From Streptomyces chromofuscus (GTDB taxonomy: Bacteria > Actinomycetota > Actinomycetes > Streptomycetales > Streptomycetaceae), in the NCBI RefSeq assembly GCF_015160875.1, contig NZ_CP063374.1, positions 1,240,001 to 1,304,000 of the forward strand: DNA of 64,000 nucleotides. The letters are read 5' to 3'. Both the position numbers and the translations under genes were made by a program. Positions within the stretch are counted from its first letter, which is position 1. The number at the start of each line of letters is the position of its first letter. Under the pieces are notes generated by a model that was not told the origin of the DNA, did not search any database, and saw only the letters and a program-made list of their open reading frames with translations. This document shows positions 61,967-64,000 of the stretch, piece by piece.

Positions 61967-63484
61967 CTAACCCAGCCGGGCAGCCTCCGGCACGCCCACC
62001 GGCCAGGAATGCACCGGCTCCCCCTGGTGCGACAGCTCGGCGTATCGCCGTGTCGTCGCGGCCAGGGCCGCCTCGCGGGACATCCCCGTCTCCATGGCCC
62101 GGTGGAAGGTGGCGACCTGCCAGGACGCCCCGTTCACCCGGCGCCGGCAGCGCTCGTCGATCACGCCGAGGTAGAAGTCGCGGTCGGCCGGTTCGACTCC
62201 CCACGCGTCCAGCCCGGCCTCGGCGAGCGGCAGCAGTTCGTCCCGTACGAGGCTCACCGCGTCGACCTCCGCCGTGCCGCCGTACCGCCCCCGCCGCGGC
62301 CAGGTGAAGCGCGCGTCGATGCCGTACCGGCACGCCGCGTCGAAGTTGGCCGCGGCGGCCTCGAACGGCAGCCGGGTCCACACCGGCCGGGCGTCCTCGG
62401 CGAGCGCGCGGATGAGGCCGTAGTAGAAGGCGGCGTTGGCGAGGACGTCGGTGACGGTCGGCCCGGCGGGCAGGACCCGGTTCTCGACGCGCAGGTGGGG
62501 GACGCCGTCGGCGATGCCGTAGACGGGCCGGTTCCAGCGGTACACCGTGCCGTTGTGCAGTACCAGTTCGGCGAGTTTCGGCACGCCGCCCGCGTCGAGC
62601 ACGGCCAGCGGGTCCTCGTCGTCGCAGATCGGCAGCAGCGCCGGGTAGTAGCGCAGGTTCTCCTCGAAGAGGTCCAGCGCCGAGCCGATCCACCGCTCGC
62701 CGAACCAGGTGCGCGGCCGGACGCCCTGCGCCTGGAGCTCGGGCGGGCGGGTGTCGGTGGACTGCTGGAACAGCGGCGGCCGGGACTCGCGCCACAGCTC
62801 GCGGCCGAACAGGAACGGAGAGTTGGCGCCCACGGCTATCTGCGGGGCGACGGCGGCCTGCGCGGCGTTCCACACGTCGGCGAACCGTCCCGGCGTGACC
62901 TGGAGGTGCAGTTGCACGGACGTGCAGGCGGCCTCCGGCACGATCGACTTCGAGGTGCAGGTCAGGTGTTCCACGCCGTCGATGTCGAGTGTGAAGTCCT
63001 CGCCCCGGGCGGCCACGATCTGGTCGTTGAGCAGGACGTAGCGGTCCACGTCGGAGAGGTTCGAGGAGACCAGGTCGTCCCGTTCGAGGGTCGGCAGAAT
63101 GCCGATCATCACGATACCGGCGTCCACCTCGCCCGCTTTCCGGTGCGCATAGGCCAGGGACGTCCGGAGTTCCTCCGCGAGCCGGTCGAATACCCGCCCG
63201 CCCAGCCGGTGCGGAGCGATGTTGACTTCCAGGTTGAACATGGCGAGTTCTGTTTGGAAGTCGCGGCTCGCGATCCTTTCCAGGACCTGCCCGTTGAGCA
63301 TTCTGGGCATGCCGTCGGGACCGGCGAGGTTGAGTTCGATCTCCAGACCCATGAGGTTCTTCGGGCGATCGAACCGCTCCTCCTTCAGCAGTCGCTCCAG
63401 CCCCCGCAGGCACTGCTGGAGCTTCGTGCGGTAGCGCTGGCGATCGGACAGGTCGAACGCGCCCGCCACGACCTTCTCCCCCAT
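61967..63484 (-). CDS. Glutamate-cysteine ligase family protein
   Basis: 505 residues, GCS2-like fold. LMGLEIELNLAGPDG, TELAMFNLEVNIAPHRLGG and VGANSPFLFGRELWRESRPP match the family's ATP and metal sites. Members make gamma-glutamyl bonds; EgtA of the ergothioneine pathway is one, but no egtBCD genes are present here, so the amine substrate is unknown. ATG with GGAGGGAC upstream. The array of 40-bp repeats follows the stop by about 100 bp. Confidence 0.85.
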   Translation of the reverse strand: MGEKVVAGAFDLSDRQRYRTKLQQCLRGLERLLKEERFDRPKNLMGLEIELNLAGPDGMPRMLNGQVLERIASRDFQTELAMFNLEVNIAPHRLGGRVFDRLAEELRTSLAYAHRKAGEVDAGIVMIGILPTLERDDLVSSNLSDVDRYVLLNDQIVAARGEDFTLDIDGVEHLTCTSKSIVPEAACTSVQLHLQVTPGRFADVWNAAQAAVAPQIAVGANSPFLFGRELWRESRPPLFQQSTDTRPPELQAQGVRPRTWFGERWIGSALDLFEENLRYYPALLPICDDEDPLAVLDAGGVPKLAELVLHNGTVYRWNRPVYGIADGVPHLRVENRVLPAGPTVTDVLANAAFYYGLIRALAEDARPVWTRLPFEAAAANFDAACRYGIDARFTWPRRGRYGGTAEVDAVSLVRDELLPLAEAGLDAWGVEPADRDFYLGVIDERCRRRVNGASWQVATFHRAMETGMSREAALAATTRRYAELSHQGEPVHSWPVGVPEAARLG

Positions 63485-64000
63485 CGAAGTCCCTCCTCGG
63501 TGGGCGGGCCGAATGATCCGGCCGCCGGTGTCCGGGTCAGGGTGGATGATGCCCAGCCCGAGCGATCGATAACGCCTTCGGTGAACGTCCGCAGCCGCTA
63601 CTCTGGCCACCTGGGGTGTAGAAGACCGGCGGCACATTCACCGGGCATGACGCTGCGTGCACTTTCCGCCGCCGACAGCCTCGTGAAAAACGCCGACGAG
63701 AATTGGCCGACCGCGGCGTCGACATTCTCCGAGGTCATGGCGGTGTCCCCCCTGGGGAATCGGGATGATTTTCACGTATCGCTGACCGAATGAACTCTTG
63801 TGCGAGTGCCCGGAAACGGTTAGACGAAACACCGGCTGAACAAATGTCGTATAAACTCGGTCGACAGGGCAGAAGGCTGGCGCCCATGGTCGGAGGAAAC
63901 CGCCGCCGCGATCACGCCCGGCGGGCCTCACACCCACACCATCGTTCGCAGACCGCGGCCCCGCCTCTCTGTCCCCGTGAGCTGACAGCGCTGTCCGCCC
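63485..64000. other. AT-richer region without a confident gene
   Basis: 516 bp. A plus-strand ORF from 63647 (MTLRALSAADSLVKNADENW) has weak coding character. TATAAA at 63850-63855 and neighbouring low GC look like a promoter, orientation uncertain. The right edge may hold the start of a gene outside the window. Confidence 0.4.

Noticed and set aside
63638..63937. 99-codon minus-strand frame before the GCS-like gene
   Set aside because: Mixed codon use, no ribosome site, AT-richer DNA that looks regulatory.

Overview
The window is typical Streptomyces chromosome. It has very high GC with strong third-position GC bias, short intergenic gaps and many GTG starts. It also carries actinomycete-type families: DUF6493, EF-Tu3, MocR and PadR regulators, DUF3037/HipA-like pair. 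From memory, the order (sbcCD, an IMPACT protein, a divergent tuf, uppP, lnt, ung, paired fabG-like genes) resembles the left part of the Streptomyces coelicolor core near SCO1285-SCO1370. No biosynthetic cluster, phage, insertion sequence, CRISPR array, rRNA or tRNA was seen.

Layout. 1-9.4 kb: a DUF6493 protein, a membrane ACT-GNAT protein, a PLP-dependent Cys/Met lyase with a divergent Lrp regulator, a DUF885 peptidase, an SDR, and a rhodanese abutting an Lrp gene remnant. 9.4-17.1 kb: SbcC/SbcD, IMPACT protein, a decayed gene, a SixA-type phosphatase overlapping a CysRS-like protein, a CoA-binding protein. 17.1-25.8 kb: 4-hydroxybenzoate hydroxylase, ArsR/CDF metal pair, YbaK, XRE-cupin/EamA pair, two hexapeptide-repeat proteins, DedA, a galU scrap, a DUF4442 protein. 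26-36.7 kb: membrane-anchored protein, MFS, spermidine-synthase-like protein, EF-Tu3 with a leader ORF and hairpin, AlkD, TVP38, thiolase/HxlR, a 22-bp tandem repeat, UppP, CPT-like kinase. 36.7-47.1 kb: small proteins, Lnt, Gfo/Idh/MocA dehydrogenase, FAD monooxygenase with divergent TetR, DinB, lipoproteins, uracil-DNA glycosylase, oligopeptide-type binding protein. 47-64 kb: two SDRs, DUF3037/HipA-like, Rieske lipoprotein, LysR/EamA, MocR/FMN protein, two more EamA exporters, a lone Clp N-domain protein, PadR, PhzF, CPBP protease, a 40-bp tandem repeat, and a glutamate-cysteine-ligase-like protein.

The genes form a mosaic of housekeeping and small regulator-target modules rather than one pathway. 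Recurrent themes are DNA repair (SbcCD, AlkD, Ung), envelope biogenesis (UppP, Lnt, DedA/TVP38), and divergent regulator-transporter or regulator-enzyme pairs with visible operators (XRE/EamA, TetR/monooxygenase, LysR/EamA, MocR/FMN, HxlR/thiolase). Many starts have no Shine-Dalgarno sequence. Instead they have a TAnnnT-like -10 box 6-8 nt upstream, which implies leaderless transcripts; this was used to choose starts. The most unusual points are the leader-ORF-plus-hairpin before tuf3, two tandem repeat arrays (22 bp and 40 bp), a CysRS-like protein fused by overlap to a SixA phosphatase, and several gene scraps (Lrp, galU, DUF6807).
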